DNA of 53,292 nucleotides from an uncultured Chryseobacterium sp. (lineage in GTDB: Bacteria > Bacteroidota > Bacteroidia > Flavobacteriales > Weeksellaceae), in NCBI GenBank assembly GCA_913778275.1, contig CAJYWN010000014.1, positions 1-53,292 on the forward strand, written 5' to 3'. The notes under the pieces were generated by a model. The model was not told the origin of the DNA. It saw only the letters and a list, made by a program, of their open reading frames with translations, and ran no database searches. A program made the translations under genes and the position numbers. Below, in pieces: positions 41,969 through 50,505 of this stretch; the first letter of the stretch is position 1; every line of letters starts with the position of its first letter.

Positions 41969-43723
41969 ATGTTTCGATCGCACAACAACGGAGAATTATC
42001 TCTCAAAAATCTTAATGAAGAAGTTACACTTTCAGGATGGGTACAAACCATTCGGGATAAAGGATTTATGATTTGGATAGATCTTCGGGATCGTTACGGA
42101 ATTACCCAATTGGTTTTCGATCAGGAACGTTCTACCGCGGAACTGATGGAAAATGCAAAAAAGCTGGGCCGTGAATTTGTGATTCAGATTACGGGAAAAG
42201 TTATTGAAAGAGTTAGCAAAAACCCAAATATTCCGACAGGAGAAATTGAAATTCTTGTCGAAAAATTAACCGTTCTTAATGAATCTCAGCTGCCACCTTT
42301 CACCATTGAAGATGAAACGGACGGCGGCGAAGAATTAAGAATGAAATACCGTTATCTTGATATCAGAAGAAATCCTGTAAAAGATAAGCTGATCTTCCGT
42401 CACAAGATGGCGCAGAAAGTAAGAAATTACCTTTCAGACAATGGATTTATAGAGGTTGAAACACCTGTTCTGATTAAATCTACACCGGAAGGAGCAAGAG
42501 ATTTCGTTGTACCAAGCAGAATGAATCCGGGACAGTTTTATGCGTTGCCACAATCTCCACAGACGTTCAAACAATTATTAATGGTGGGCGGAATGGATAA
42601 ATATTTTCAGATCGTAAAATGCTTCCGTGATGAGGATTTAAGAGCCGACAGACAGCCGGAATTTACACAGATCGATTGCGAAATGGCTTTTGTGGAGCAG
42701 GAAGATGTGATGAATGTTTTTGAAGGAATGACCAAAACTTTGTTGAAAGACATTACAGGCCAGGAATTCGGAAATTTCCCAAGAATGACGTTTGCTGATG
42801 CGATGAAAAAATACGGAAACGACAAACCGGATATCCGTTTCGGAATGGAATTCGTGGAGTTAAATGAATTGGTAAAAGGAAAAGAATTCAAAATATTTGA
42901 TGAAGCGGAACTGATTGTTGGGATTAATGTTGAAGGTTGTGCAGACTATACAAGAAAACAGATCGATGAGCTTGTAGATTGGGTAAAAAGACCTCAGATC
43001 GGAGCGTCGGGAATGGTTTGGGTAAAATTCCAGAATGACGGCTTAAAAACTTCTTCTGTTAATAAATTCTATAATGAAGAAGATTTAGTAAAAATCATTG
43101 AAAAATTCGGAGCTAAAGAAGGAGATCTTATGTTGATTCTTTCAGGTAACGAAAATAAAGTAAGAACGCAGCTTTCCACTTTGAGAATGGAGCTGGGTAA
43201 CCGTTTAGGATTAAGAAAAGGAAATGAATTTGCCCCACTTTGGGTAGTAGATTTCCCATTGCTTGAATTTGATGAAGAAAGCGGACGTTACCATGCCATG
43301 CACCACCCTTTCACCTCTCCGAAACCGGAAGATATTCATCTACTGGAAACAGATCCGGGGAAAGCAAGAGCCAATGCTTACGATATGGTTCTGAACGGAA
43401 ACGAAATCGGCGGAGGTTCTATCAGAATATTCGATAAAGATCTTCAGTCTAAAATGTTTGATCTTTTAGGCTTCTCAAAAGAAGAAGCTGAAGCCCAGTT
43501 CGGATTTCTGATGAATGCTTTTAAATATGGAGCTCCGCCTCATGGAGGACTGGCCTTCGGATTTGACCGTTTGGTAGCAATCCTAGACGGAAACGAAGTA
43601 ATCAGAGATTATATTGCCTTCCCTAAAAACAATTCTGGACGGGATATGATGATTGATGCTCCTTCTTCAATAGCTGATGAGCAGCTCGACGAACTGGAAC
43701 TGAAATTGAATTTGAAATTATAA
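41969..43723 (+). CDS. aspS: Aspartyl-tRNA synthetase
   Basis: This class II synthetase charges tRNA-Asp. The 584 residues comprise an anticodon-binding OB fold ([20 protein letters not shown]), a catalytic core with motif 2 ([19 protein letters not shown]) and motif 3 ([14 protein letters not shown]), and the bacterial GAD insertion. The frame is open to a TTG at 41948, but the ATG at 41969 gives the usual start [10 protein letters not shown]. Whether it is discriminating or also charges tRNA-Asn depends on genes outside the window. A 24-base palindromic terminator follows. Confidence 0.97.
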   Translation: MFRSHNNGELSLKNLNEEVTLSGWVQTIRDKGFMIWIDLRDRYGITQLVFDQERSTAELMENAKKLGREFVIQITGKVIERVSKNPNIPTGEIEILVEKLTVLNESQLPPFTIEDETDGGEELRMKYRYLDIRRNPVKDKLIFRHKMAQKVRNYLSDNGFIEVETPVLIKSTPEGARDFVVPSRMNPGQFYALPQSPQTFKQLLMVGGMDKYFQIVKCFRDEDLRADRQPEFTQIDCEMAFVEQEDVMNVFEGMTKTLLKDITGQEFGNFPRMTFADAMKKYGNDKPDIRFGMEFVELNELVKGKEFKIFDEAELIVGINVEGCADYTRKQIDELVDWVKRPQIGASGMVWVKFQNDGLKTSSVNKFYNEEDLVKIIEKFGAKEGDLMLILSGNENKVRTQLSTLRMELGNRLGLRKGNEFAPLWVVDFPLLEFDEESGRYHAMHHPFTSPKPEDIHLLETDPGKARANAYDMVLNGNEIGGGSIRIFDKDLQSKMFDLLGFSKEEAEAQFGFLMNAFKYGAPPHGGLAFGFDRLVAILDGNEVIRDYIAFPKNNSGRDMMIDAPSSIADEQLDELELKLNLKL

Positions 43724-43725
43724 GG

Positions 43726-43755
43726 AAAGCGGAGAATATTCTCCGCTTTTCTATT
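43726..43755. terminator. Bidirectional terminator between aspS and the 201-aa gene
   Basis: AAAGCGGAGAATATTCTCCG begins a perfect 24-base palindrome (43726-43749) followed by a T-rich stretch. It lies directly between the stop codons of two convergent genes. Confidence 0.88.
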
Positions 43756-44356
43756 TTTTGGCTTCCGATTCCCTGAAAAAGAAATCATCCAGCTGATTGG
43801 TTAGCTTGTTTACGGTCTGCATCAGAATATCATCGTACTTTGCTATAGCATGGGCATCCGCATGGCTGAAAAAATCAGGATACAGCTTTCTTACTGCTCT
43901 CTGCACCGCTTCATCTATCGTTTCCGCAAATATAGTGCGCCTGAAATTATTGGAAGCAAGTTCCGGATGAGGCAAAAGATCAGCTCTTTCTATGGCATTT
44001 TCTACGTACGGCTCTTCTAAACTTTGAGACCATTTGATATGGCTGAGAATTTTATCTGCCTGCATATTTCTTACATATTTTTCCACGAATGAATGAACCG
44101 GAAATCCATCTTCACGGAGCACTTTAAGAACCTTTGCATCTTTGGCGCCATAATGCCTTATGCTTTCACTCACCTTTACCAGATACGCAAAAGCCTGAGG
44201 CTCGTGAACACTCATATATTTTTTGAGGTCCCACAGGTAAATAATCAATGGCTTTGCCACTTCACTGCCGTCTGTACCCTGCAGATAAACATAAAAACGG
44301 ATCAGATCGACACCAAGATCCTGAAGGTCACTTACCTCCTCTATTCTCGTAATCAT
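43751..44356 (-). CDS. Uncharacterised cytoplasmic protein (201 aa)
   Basis: I do not recognise this protein. The 201 residues are mostly helical and charged, without signal peptide or membrane helix. Aromatic and charged stretches include DLIRFYVYLQGTDGSE, YLWDLKKYMSVHEPQAF and AVRKLYPDFFSHADAHAIAKYDD. No catalytic motif is visible. Codon use resembles that of the neighbours. The only context is convergence with aspS. It looks like a real gene because of its length, composition and shared terminator. Confidence 0.65.
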   Translation of the reverse strand: MITRIEEVSDLQDLGVDLIRFYVYLQGTDGSEVAKPLIIYLWDLKKYMSVHEPQAFAYLVKVSESIRHYGAKDAKVLKVLREDGFPVHSFVEKYVRNMQADKILSHIKWSQSLEEPYVENAIERADLLPHPELASNNFRRTIFAETIDEAVQRAVRKLYPDFFSHADAHAIAKYDDILMQTVNKLTNQLDDFFFRESEAKK

Positions 44357-44758
44357 CGGTATCGGATTTATAGGTTGAGTAGTCAGCTGTTTTGCATAGG
44401 AAAAAGCACATGCAAACTTGAGTATCCTGAATTATAGCAGGGAAATCACTAAAATTATTTCGGGATTCTGGAAAATGGCCTTTCATGGCGAAAAGGCAGC
44501 TGTTATTTTCTGCATTCATTTGTGTTTGTTTTATTAAAACAAATATAGAAAATATTTTTATATTCCTCTTTTTTTCATAGAAATAACTATATATTTTTTC
44601 ATAGAAATAAATGAAGAAAATTATTCGTCTGAAACTTTAGGATAGATAAAATTCCGGATTTAATAACATCATTTTAAAGCATTTAATTACATACCACATT
44701 AATATACTATAATTCCGTGCGGCACAATCATTGTACGCTTTATTTAAAATAGAGTACA
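44357..44758. other. 402-base intergenic region upstream of ku, with a 16-bp direct repeat
   Basis: No convincing gene is present. TTTTTCATAGAAATAA occurs at 44571-44586 and again at 44595-44610, 24 bases apart, which puts both copies on the same face of the helix. Nearer to ku, ACAATCATTGT (about 44725-44735) is a small palindrome. These may be regulatory sites for the ku-ligD operon. I did not find a clear TAnnTTTG box here. Confidence 0.5.
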
Positions 44759-45544
44759 ATGAAAGCAATCTGGAACGGCGCCATTGGCTTTGGCTTGGTA
44801 AATATCCCCGTAAAAATTTATTCGGCAACAGAAACCACTAAACTGGACCTGGATATGCTTGATAAATCTGATTTTTCAAACATCCGGTTTAAAAGGGTAA
44901 ATGAAACTACAGGAAAGGAAGTAAAGTGGGAAAACATTGTAAAAGGTTATCTCATGGATGATAAATACATCATACTTGATGAAGAAGATTATGAGGCGGC
45001 AAGCCCGGAGAAATCTAAAATACTATCGATTGATCAGTTTGTGAAGGAATCTGAAGTAGATTCCGTGTATTTTGAAAATCCTTATTACCTGGAACCTCAG
45101 AAAAACGGTGAAAACGCATACAGACTGCTTTTGAAAGCACTTGCTAAGACAGAAATGGTAGGAGTAGGAACATTCGTTCTTCGTGAAAGTGAAGCGATTG
45201 GAATGATCCGCCCGTACAACGATGATATTCTGGTTCTTAACCGACTGAGATTCGCCCAGGAAATAAGAGATTACAGCGATTTGAAGATTCCTGCCAAAAA
45301 ACCGCCGAAACCAGCAGAGCTTAAGATGGCAATCAGCCTTATAGAACAGCTTTCACAGGAGTTCGACCCCGAAATGTACAAAGACACTTATTCTGAATCA
45401 TTAATGAAAATCATTAAGCAGAAAGCAAAAGGTAAAAATATTAAAGCGAAAAAAGCTGAACCTGCAAAAGAAGGAAAAGTAATTGACCTTATGGCTCAGC
45501 TGAAAGCAAGTTTACAAAGTCCGAAATCTAAAAATGCATCCTGA
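44759..45544 (+). CDS. ku: DNA end-binding protein Ku
   Basis: This 261-residue protein forms a homodimer that encircles broken DNA ends and recruits LigD for non-homologous end joining. The Ku core starts at once with AIWNGAIGFGLVNIPVKIYSA and shows NETTGKEVKW and GVGTFVLRESEAIGMIRPY further on. The Lys-rich C-terminal tail (KQKAKGKNIKAKKAEPAKEG) is typical of bacterial Ku. The stop overlaps the ligD start by one base (TGATG-type junction at 45542-45546), so the two are translationally coupled. Confidence 0.95.
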   Translation: MKAIWNGAIGFGLVNIPVKIYSATETTKLDLDMLDKSDFSNIRFKRVNETTGKEVKWENIVKGYLMDDKYIILDEEDYEAASPEKSKILSIDQFVKESEVDSVYFENPYYLEPQKNGENAYRLLLKALAKTEMVGVGTFVLRESEAIGMIRPYNDDILVLNRLRFAQEIRDYSDLKIPAKKPPKPAELKMAISLIEQLSQEFDPEMYKDTYSESLMKIIKQKAKGKNIKAKKAEPAKEGKVIDLMAQLKASLQSPKSKNAS

Positions 45545-46146
45545 TGGCTTTAAAAGATTATAACGCAAAAAGAAGATTTGATGAAACTACGGAGCCGGAA
45601 GGTAAAACAAAGAAAAGCAAAGAAAAGCTGATTTTTGTAATTCAGCGCCATGCGGCTTCAAGGCTTCATTATGATTTCAGACTCGAAATGGATGGAGTTT
45701 TGAAAAGCTGGGCCGTTCCGAAAGGTCCTTCTTTAGATCCTAAAGATAAAAGACTTGCAATGATGGTGGAAGATCATCCTTACGATTATAAAGATTTTGA
45801 AGGAAATATTCCCGAAGGAAATTACGGTGCCGGGCAGGTGGAAATCTGGGACAGCGGAACATATGAACCTCTGGAAAATAATTCCAAACTTTCTGATGAA
45901 AAAGAGTTGCTGAAAGAACTTTATGCAGGTTCTTTAAAGTTTATCCTTCACGGAAAAAAACTGAAAGGTGAATTTGCTTTGGTGAAAATGAAAAATACCG
46001 AAGATAATTCATGGCTGCTGATAAAGCATAAAGATGATTTTGCAGAAAGCGATTATGATGCAGAAGAAAATACCTCGAAAAATTCTAAGGTTACCAAATT
46101 TTTAGAGGAAAAAAAAAGCCCAAACGTCAACAAAAAAAAGTCGTAA
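45544..46146 (+). CDS. ligD: LigD N-terminal part: 3'-phosphoesterase domain
   Basis: This 200-residue product holds the 3'-phosphoesterase domain of LigD, which trims 3' ends during end joining. Conserved pieces are FVIQRHAASRLHYDFRLEMD, SWAVPKGPSLDP and VEDHPYDYKDFEGNIPEGNYG. In relatives this domain continues into ligase and polymerase domains as one chain. Here the frame ends just after a nine-A run at 46109-46117. Adding one A would join it to the next frame without a gap (KKKPKRQQKKVVKEE). The domain itself is complete and could act alone. Confidence 0.88.
   Translation: MALKDYNAKRRFDETTEPEGKTKKSKEKLIFVIQRHAASRLHYDFRLEMDGVLKSWAVPKGPSLDPKDKRLAMMVEDHPYDYKDFEGNIPEGNYGAGQVEIWDSGTYEPLENNSKLSDEKELLKELYAGSLKFILHGKKLKGEFALVKMKNTEDNSWLLIKHKDDFAESDYDAEENTSKNSKVTKFLEEKKSPNVNKKKS
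46109..46117 (+). other. Poly-A run at the ligD frameshift
   Basis: Nine consecutive As lie at the linker between the phosphoesterase and ligase domains. With nine As the protein ends after about 12 more codons. With ten As the frame continues through the next 650 codons. A second run of eight As follows at 46132-46139. Explanations are a sequencing error, a real mutation, or slippage during transcription or translation that makes both short and full-length proteins. Confidence 0.75.
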
Positions 46147-46223
46147 AGGAAGAAACAAAACCACGCTTTCAACGATTCAATTCTTTAGTTGACGAGAAAA
46201 AGCTTGAAAACTTCATAAAACCC

Positions 46224-48104
46224 ATGCTTGCCAAACCGCACCCTGAAGCATTTGATGACGAAGATTGGGTTTTTGAAATAAAATGGGACGGATACCGCGC
46301 TATTGCCGATCTCAGTGAAAAACCTCTATTCTATTCCCGAAACGGGATATCCTTTTTATCGAAATTTGAAAAAGTTACGAAAGATTTTAGCCTTCAGAGA
46401 CACAAAATGATTCTGGACGGCGAAATTGTGGCATACGATGAAAACGGCAGGCCAAATTTCCAGCTGTTGCAGCAGATTGGCGATAATCCGGATATGGCTC
46501 TCGTGTATCAGGTCTTTGACATTCTCTGGCTGAACGGACATTCTACGGAAGAACTTCCATTGATTCAGCGGAAAGAACTCCTTAAAGAAGCTTTAGTGGA
46601 AACCGATGTTATCAAATACTGCGATCATATCCGGGAAAAAGGCATTTCCTTTTTTAACCAGATGAAAAAAATGAAGCTGGAAGGGATGATTGCCAAAAAA
46701 GCAGACAGCGAATACACAGAAAATCACCGTACTTCCGACTGGCTGAAAATAAAATTCACCAATACCGAAGAAGCCATTATATGCGGGTTTACCGAACCCC
46801 GCGGATCAAGAGAAGGCTTCGGAGCCTTAATTCTGGGAAAATATATTGATGGCAAACTTACTTATTCCGGACATACGGGAACAGGATTTAATCGGGAATC
46901 CATCATCGAACTTCACGAAAGATTAAAAACCATGATCGTGAAAACCTCTCCTTTTGAAAACAAACCCAAAACCAACATGCCCGTAACCTGGACCCAGCCA
47001 GAACTGGTGTGCGAGATCAAATATTCCGAAATTACAAAAGACGGCATTTTCAGACATCCTGTTTTCGTTGCATTACGGGAAGATAAAGAACCCGAAGAAG
47101 TAAAAAACACAGCCGGAGAAAAAGAGGAAGCCAACCCAAATACAAAAATTATGAAAGCTACAGCCCCTAAAAAAACACCCCATTCAGAGAATGAAAAAGA
47201 AATAACATTAAACAGACACAAGGTAAAACTTACCAACCAGGATAAAGTCTATTTTCCTAAAGATGATGTGACCAAAGGCGATGTTATTGAATATTACCAG
47301 TCTGTTGCAGACTATATTTTACCACATCTGAAAAACCGTCCGCTTTCTCTGAACCGTTTTCCAAATGGTATTGAAGAGCAGAGCTTTTATCAGAAAGACG
47401 CCAGCGACAATATCCCGGAATGGATAAAAACCACGCAGGTGTACTCGGAATCCAATGATAAATACATCGATTACATCTACTGTAATGACAAAGCAACCCT
47501 GGCTTATCTGAATAACTTAGGATGTATCGACATGAATCCCTGGAATTCTTCTCTACCCGATCTCGATCATCCCGACTTTTTAGTCTTGGATCTGGATCCT
47601 TCCAAAAACAATACATTTGATGATGTTATTGAAACCGCACTGCAGGTGAATCAGGTTTTAAATGCCGTTAAAATCAAAGGCTACTGCAAAACTTCGGGAA
47701 GCACCGGAATCCACGTTTATATTCCGATGGGTGGAAAATACGATTTTGACCAGGTAAAAGACTTTGCACATATTCTCATGAAGCAGGTTCATGAAAAGCT
47801 TCCGGAAATCACAACATTAGAAAGAAGCCTGCAGAAAAGAGATAACAGTAAAATTTACCTGGATTATCTTCAAAACAGAACCGGACAAACTTTAGCCAGC
47901 GCCTACAGCATACGCCCGAAAGAAGGCGCATCTGTTTCCATGCCGCTGGAATGGAATGAAGTAAAAACAGGTATGAAACCTACCGACTTCAACATTCATA
48001 ATGCACTGGAAAGGATTAAAGAAAAAGGAGATTTGTTCAAGCCTGTTTTGGGAAAAGGAATTGATATGATGAAGGCTCTGGAATTGTTGCAGGGTATGGA
48101 GTAA
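46224..48104 (+). CDS. ligD: LigD C-terminal part: ATP-dependent DNA ligase and polymerase domains
   Basis: This 626-residue frame carries the ligase and primase-type polymerase of LigD. The ligase nucleophile is Lys20 in EIKWDGYRA, with motif DGEIVAYDENG, EGMIAKKADS and an OB fold to about residue 270. After a Lys-rich linker the polymerase domain (from about 335) shows FPKDDVTKGDVIEYY, LVLDLDPSKNNTFDD and TSGSTGIHVYIPMGG. The frame is open upstream of the ATG to the poly-A run at 46109-46117, and those codons read as a normal LigD linker. The domain order phosphoesterase-ligase-polymerase matches other Bacteroidota. Confidence 0.88.
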   Translation: MLAKPHPEAFDDEDWVFEIKWDGYRAIADLSEKPLFYSRNGISFLSKFEKVTKDFSLQRHKMILDGEIVAYDENGRPNFQLLQQIGDNPDMALVYQVFDILWLNGHSTEELPLIQRKELLKEALVETDVIKYCDHIREKGISFFNQMKKMKLEGMIAKKADSEYTENHRTSDWLKIKFTNTEEAIICGFTEPRGSREGFGALILGKYIDGKLTYSGHTGTGFNRESIIELHERLKTMIVKTSPFENKPKTNMPVTWTQPELVCEIKYSEITKDGIFRHPVFVALREDKEPEEVKNTAGEKEEANPNTKIMKATAPKKTPHSENEKEITLNRHKVKLTNQDKVYFPKDDVTKGDVIEYYQSVADYILPHLKNRPLSLNRFPNGIEEQSFYQKDASDNIPEWIKTTQVYSESNDKYIDYIYCNDKATLAYLNNLGCIDMNPWNSSLPDLDHPDFLVLDLDPSKNNTFDDVIETALQVNQVLNAVKIKGYCKTSGSTGIHVYIPMGGKYDFDQVKDFAHILMKQVHEKLPEITTLERSLQKRDNSKIYLDYLQNRTGQTLASAYSIRPKEGASVSMPLEWNEVKTGMKPTDFNIHNALERIKEKGDLFKPVLGKGIDMMKALELLQGME

Positions 48105-48118
48105 TTTTGATACTTTTG
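48087..48118 (+). promoter_or_regulatory. Promoter of the YcxB-like gene, inside the end of ligD
   Basis: A TTG at 48087-48089 and TACTTTTG at 48111-48118 are spaced by 21 bases. The start codon is only 15 bases beyond the -7 box, so the leader would be very short. A second match, TAATTTTG, lies at 48102-48109. Confidence 0.5.
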
Positions 48119-48133
48119 TGCAAATAATCATGC

Positions 48134-48667
48134 ATGGACTCTATAAAAGTTATCATCAATTTTAACGAAAAAATCACGAGAAAACAATTTGAAAGCTATT
48201 TCATCTATTCCTGGAAACAAAAATTACCCTCCATAATAAAGAACTTTGTGTTTGCTATTATGTTTCTGCTAATAGTAGATAGTATCTTTAAGGTTGATAA
48301 AAGTAGAATTGATTTGAAATTTCTCGGATATTTTGTAATAGCTTATTTTTTGATGTATGTCATTATATTTTACTATAATAAGATCAACTACAATTCTAAA
48401 GTAAATCAACATATTGATGAAACTAAAAAGCTTGATTCTACTGTAGAATTATTTTTGGACGAACAATCTTTTTATATTAAGTGTGAGCAATATGACATTA
48501 GAAGTATTTGGGGAAAAGTTTCTTATACCATTTCCGGGAATACTCTTTTAATTTCTATTAATATTATTGGAACTCCTTTTACTTTTTTACTAAACCAAGA
48601 AGAGACTGATCAATATCAAAATGTTTTGACTTTTTTGAAGGTAAAATCTAAATTGAAAAATAACTAA
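48134..48667 (+). CDS. YcxB-like membrane protein
   Basis: This 177-residue protein has two membrane helices (about 36-53 and 63-82) followed by a soluble beta-rich part with DSTVELFLDEQSFYIKCEQ and DIRSIWGKVSYTI. That layout, two helices then a PH-like fold ending in a short helix, fits the YcxB-like group, but the match is by pattern only. The last 4 bases overlap the end of the convergent SDR gene. The function of the group is unknown. The sequence is more AT-rich than the adjacent ligD. Confidence 0.6.
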   Translation: MDSIKVIINFNEKITRKQFESYFIYSWKQKLPSIIKNFVFAIMFLLIVDSIFKVDKSRIDLKFLGYFVIAYFLMYVIIFYYNKINYNSKVNQHIDETKKLDSTVELFLDEQSFYIKCEQYDIRSIWGKVSYTISGNTLLISINIIGTPFTFLLNQEETDQYQNVLTFLKVKSKLKNN

Positions 48668-49392
48668 GGTAACTTGGCCACCAGGCTTTCCGGCAACAAT
48701 TTTAAAATCCGATAAATCATTTTCCATTTAAAATTCGGGACAATGGTAAATGAATTTCCAGCATTGACGATGAACTTTGCCACGTAATCAGGCTGCATGA
48801 TCAGGTTTTTATTTAATGCTAAACCCTCATTAATTTTTGTATCAATATAACCGATCACCAAAGCATTCACCGCAATATTTCTAGGTCTTAATTCCTGTCT
48901 TAAACCGGCGAGATACGTGGTAAAAGCTGCTTTTGTGCTACCATACACGAAATTGCTTTTCCTGCCTCGAACACCTGAAAGCGAAGACAACCCGATGATT
49001 CTTTCTAAATTTTTGTTGCTTTTATCCATCGCAATGATATTCAATATGGAAACGGCTCCCATGTAGTTCACCGACATCATTTGTTGGGCCTCTTTGAAAT
49101 CTGTCAAAGCTTTTGAATTATCCACTAAAAAGCCTGCTGCATACACCACAATATGAGGTTTTTCCGGAAGATCAGTATAAAATTTTTGATGAAAATCAAA
49201 ATCCACAGCATCAAACGGCAAAACGGTAACGCTTGAATAAAAACTGTTTTCCGACACGAAATCTTCCAATGATTTTGTATTTCGGGAGGCAGCAATTACA
49301 AAAAATCCTTTTTGAACGTATTGTTTAATACTTTCTTTCGCAACATCGGAATTGGCCCCTAAAATGAGAACGGTTTTGTTTGTGTTTTTCAT
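48664..49392 (-). CDS. Short-chain dehydrogenase/reductase
   Basis: This 242-residue enzyme of the classical SDR superfamily has an N-terminal nucleotide-binding segment VLILGANSDVAKESI (a variant of TGxxxGxG), a catalytic Ser in GLSSLSGVRGRKS and the Tyr-Lys pair in YGSTKAAF. The Ser-Tyr-Lys set is complete. The substrate cannot be told; relatives reduce sugars, lipids or polyketide-type carbonyls. The C-terminal segment WKMIYRILKLLPESLVAKLP may bind the membrane surface. It appears to be transcribed alone. Confidence 0.85.
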   Translation of the reverse strand: MKNTNKTVLILGANSDVAKESIKQYVQKGFFVIAASRNTKSLEDFVSENSFYSSVTVLPFDAVDFDFHQKFYTDLPEKPHIVVYAAGFLVDNSKALTDFKEAQQMMSVNYMGAVSILNIIAMDKSNKNLERIIGLSSLSGVRGRKSNFVYGSTKAAFTTYLAGLRQELRPRNIAVNALVIGYIDTKINEGLALNKNLIMQPDYVAKFIVNAGNSFTIVPNFKWKMIYRILKLLPESLVAKLP

Positions 49393-49542
49393 AAGGCAAA
49401 GATATTTTTTTAATTGTAAACACGGATTTCGTACATCTTTTTGACAAAAGTAATTTATAAAGGTGACATCAATACTCGTCTTTACTCTCTTTCATTGAGT
49501 GAAGCCGAAGTTTCTCTAATAAGCACAGGGCAGCATGATGAT

Positions 49543-49586
49543 AAAAAAATTTCGGCGGGGTGAGCAAAGCTCACCCCGCCGAAACG
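49543..49586 (-). terminator. Strong terminator after yajC
   Basis: A perfect 16-base-pair stem (CGGCGGGGTGAGC paired with GCTCACCCCGCCG and flanking T/A pairs) encloses a three-base loop and on the - strand is followed by seven Ts. It is by far the most GC-rich stretch nearby. It lies about 20 bases past the yajC stop. Confidence 0.92.
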
Positions 49587-49605
49587 AAGTATTTTAAACA
49601 AAAGA

Positions 49606-49977
49606 TTATTTCTTTTCCGTTTCAATCTCCTTTTTATCTTCCGCTTTTTCGGCAGCCTTAGCTTTGTCTCCGAAACGAGCCTCTGTGAATTCTCTGGAAA
49701 CAGCCGCTTTCTCAAACTTTAACTTTCCTGATAAAGTTTCAATTACAAAGCCATCATCCTGAACCTGGGCGATTCTTCCGTGAAGACCTGACGTAAGAAC
49801 TACTCTTGTTCCCACTTTAAGCGTCTCCTGGAAATTTTTCTCCTGCTTCTGCTTTCTCATTTGCGGCCTTATCATTAAGAAATAAAAACCTACAAACATT
49901 ACTCCCATCATGATCAGCATCATGGAAGAGTTTCCTCCCTGAGCAGGTGCCTGTAAAAATATTGATAATAAATTCAT
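49606..49977 (-). CDS. yajC: Preprotein translocase subunit YajC
   Basis: This 123-residue inner-membrane accessory of the Sec translocon associates with SecDF. One membrane helix (MLIMMGVMFVGFYFLMIRP) is followed by QMRKQKQEKNFQETLKVGTRVVLTSGLHGRI, the family signature region, and a charged C-terminal tail rich in Lys and Glu. The tail is longer than in E. coli, which is normal in Bacteroidota. It lies 7 bases after the DUF1573 gene and shares the operon with nusB. Confidence 0.94.
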   Translation of the reverse strand: MNLLSIFLQAPAQGGNSSMMLIMMGVMFVGFYFLMIRPQMRKQKQEKNFQETLKVGTRVVLTSGLHGRIAQVQDDGFVIETLSGKLKFEKAAVSREFTEARFGDKAKAAEKAEDKKEIETEKK

Positions 49978-49984
49978 GATATTA

Positions 49985-50494
49985 TTATGGTTGTATATTC
50001 GCGGTGAACGTTAATTTGATAGGAGCTTTTTCCACATTAGCAAAAACATCAGCATATTTATTTACGTTTCCGTCAAAGTTGGTAGAATCGAAATGTAAAG
50101 TGATTTTTCCTTTTTTACCCGGCATGATCGGCTCTCTAGTGAAATCAGGCGCTGTACATCCGCATCCCGGCTTTACTTCTGAAATCACTAAAGGATTGCT
50201 TCCCGTATTTGTAATTTCATATATATGTTCTACTTTATCTCCTTTTTTAATTTTTCCGAAATCGAAGTTACTTTCAGAAAGAGCAATGGTAGTCATTGGC
50301 TGGTTGACGGCAGGTGTAGCTGCAGAAGATCCAGGAGCAACAGCAGAGTCACCGGCAGCCGGAGTGGCTGCAGCAGTTATAGAATCTGAATTTACAGCAG
50401 TTTGTGTACCAGTTGTTTCTTTGCTTTCCTTTTTACAAGAGATCAAACCAAAGCCTATTACTGATAAAGCGATAATGGATAACGTCTTTTTCAT
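49985..50494 (-). CDS. DUF1573 lipoprotein
   Basis: This 169-residue lipoprotein has the signal KKTLSIIALSVIGFGLISC (lipid Cys about residue 20). An Ala/Thr/Ser-rich linker leads to a single DUF1573 domain, an immunoglobulin-like fold, with the hallmark NTGSNPLVISEVKPGCGCT and PGKKGKITLHFDS. The function of DUF1573 proteins is unknown, and they are very common in Bacteroidota. It lies 11 bases after nusB and 7 before yajC. Confidence 0.85.
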   Translation of the reverse strand: MKKTLSIIALSVIGFGLISCKKESKETTGTQTAVNSDSITAAATPAAGDSAVAPGSSAATPAVNQPMTTIALSESNFDFGKIKKGDKVEHIYEITNTGSNPLVISEVKPGCGCTAPDFTREPIMPGKKGKITLHFDSTNFDGNVNKYADVFANVEKAPIKLTFTANIQP

Positions 50495-50505
50495 ATTGAA
50501 CTATT

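Noticed and set aside
44328..44519. 63-codon ORF on - at the 5' side of the 201-aa gene
   Set aside because: Overlaps the start of the larger gene and has no recognisable sequence; the larger gene explains the region better.
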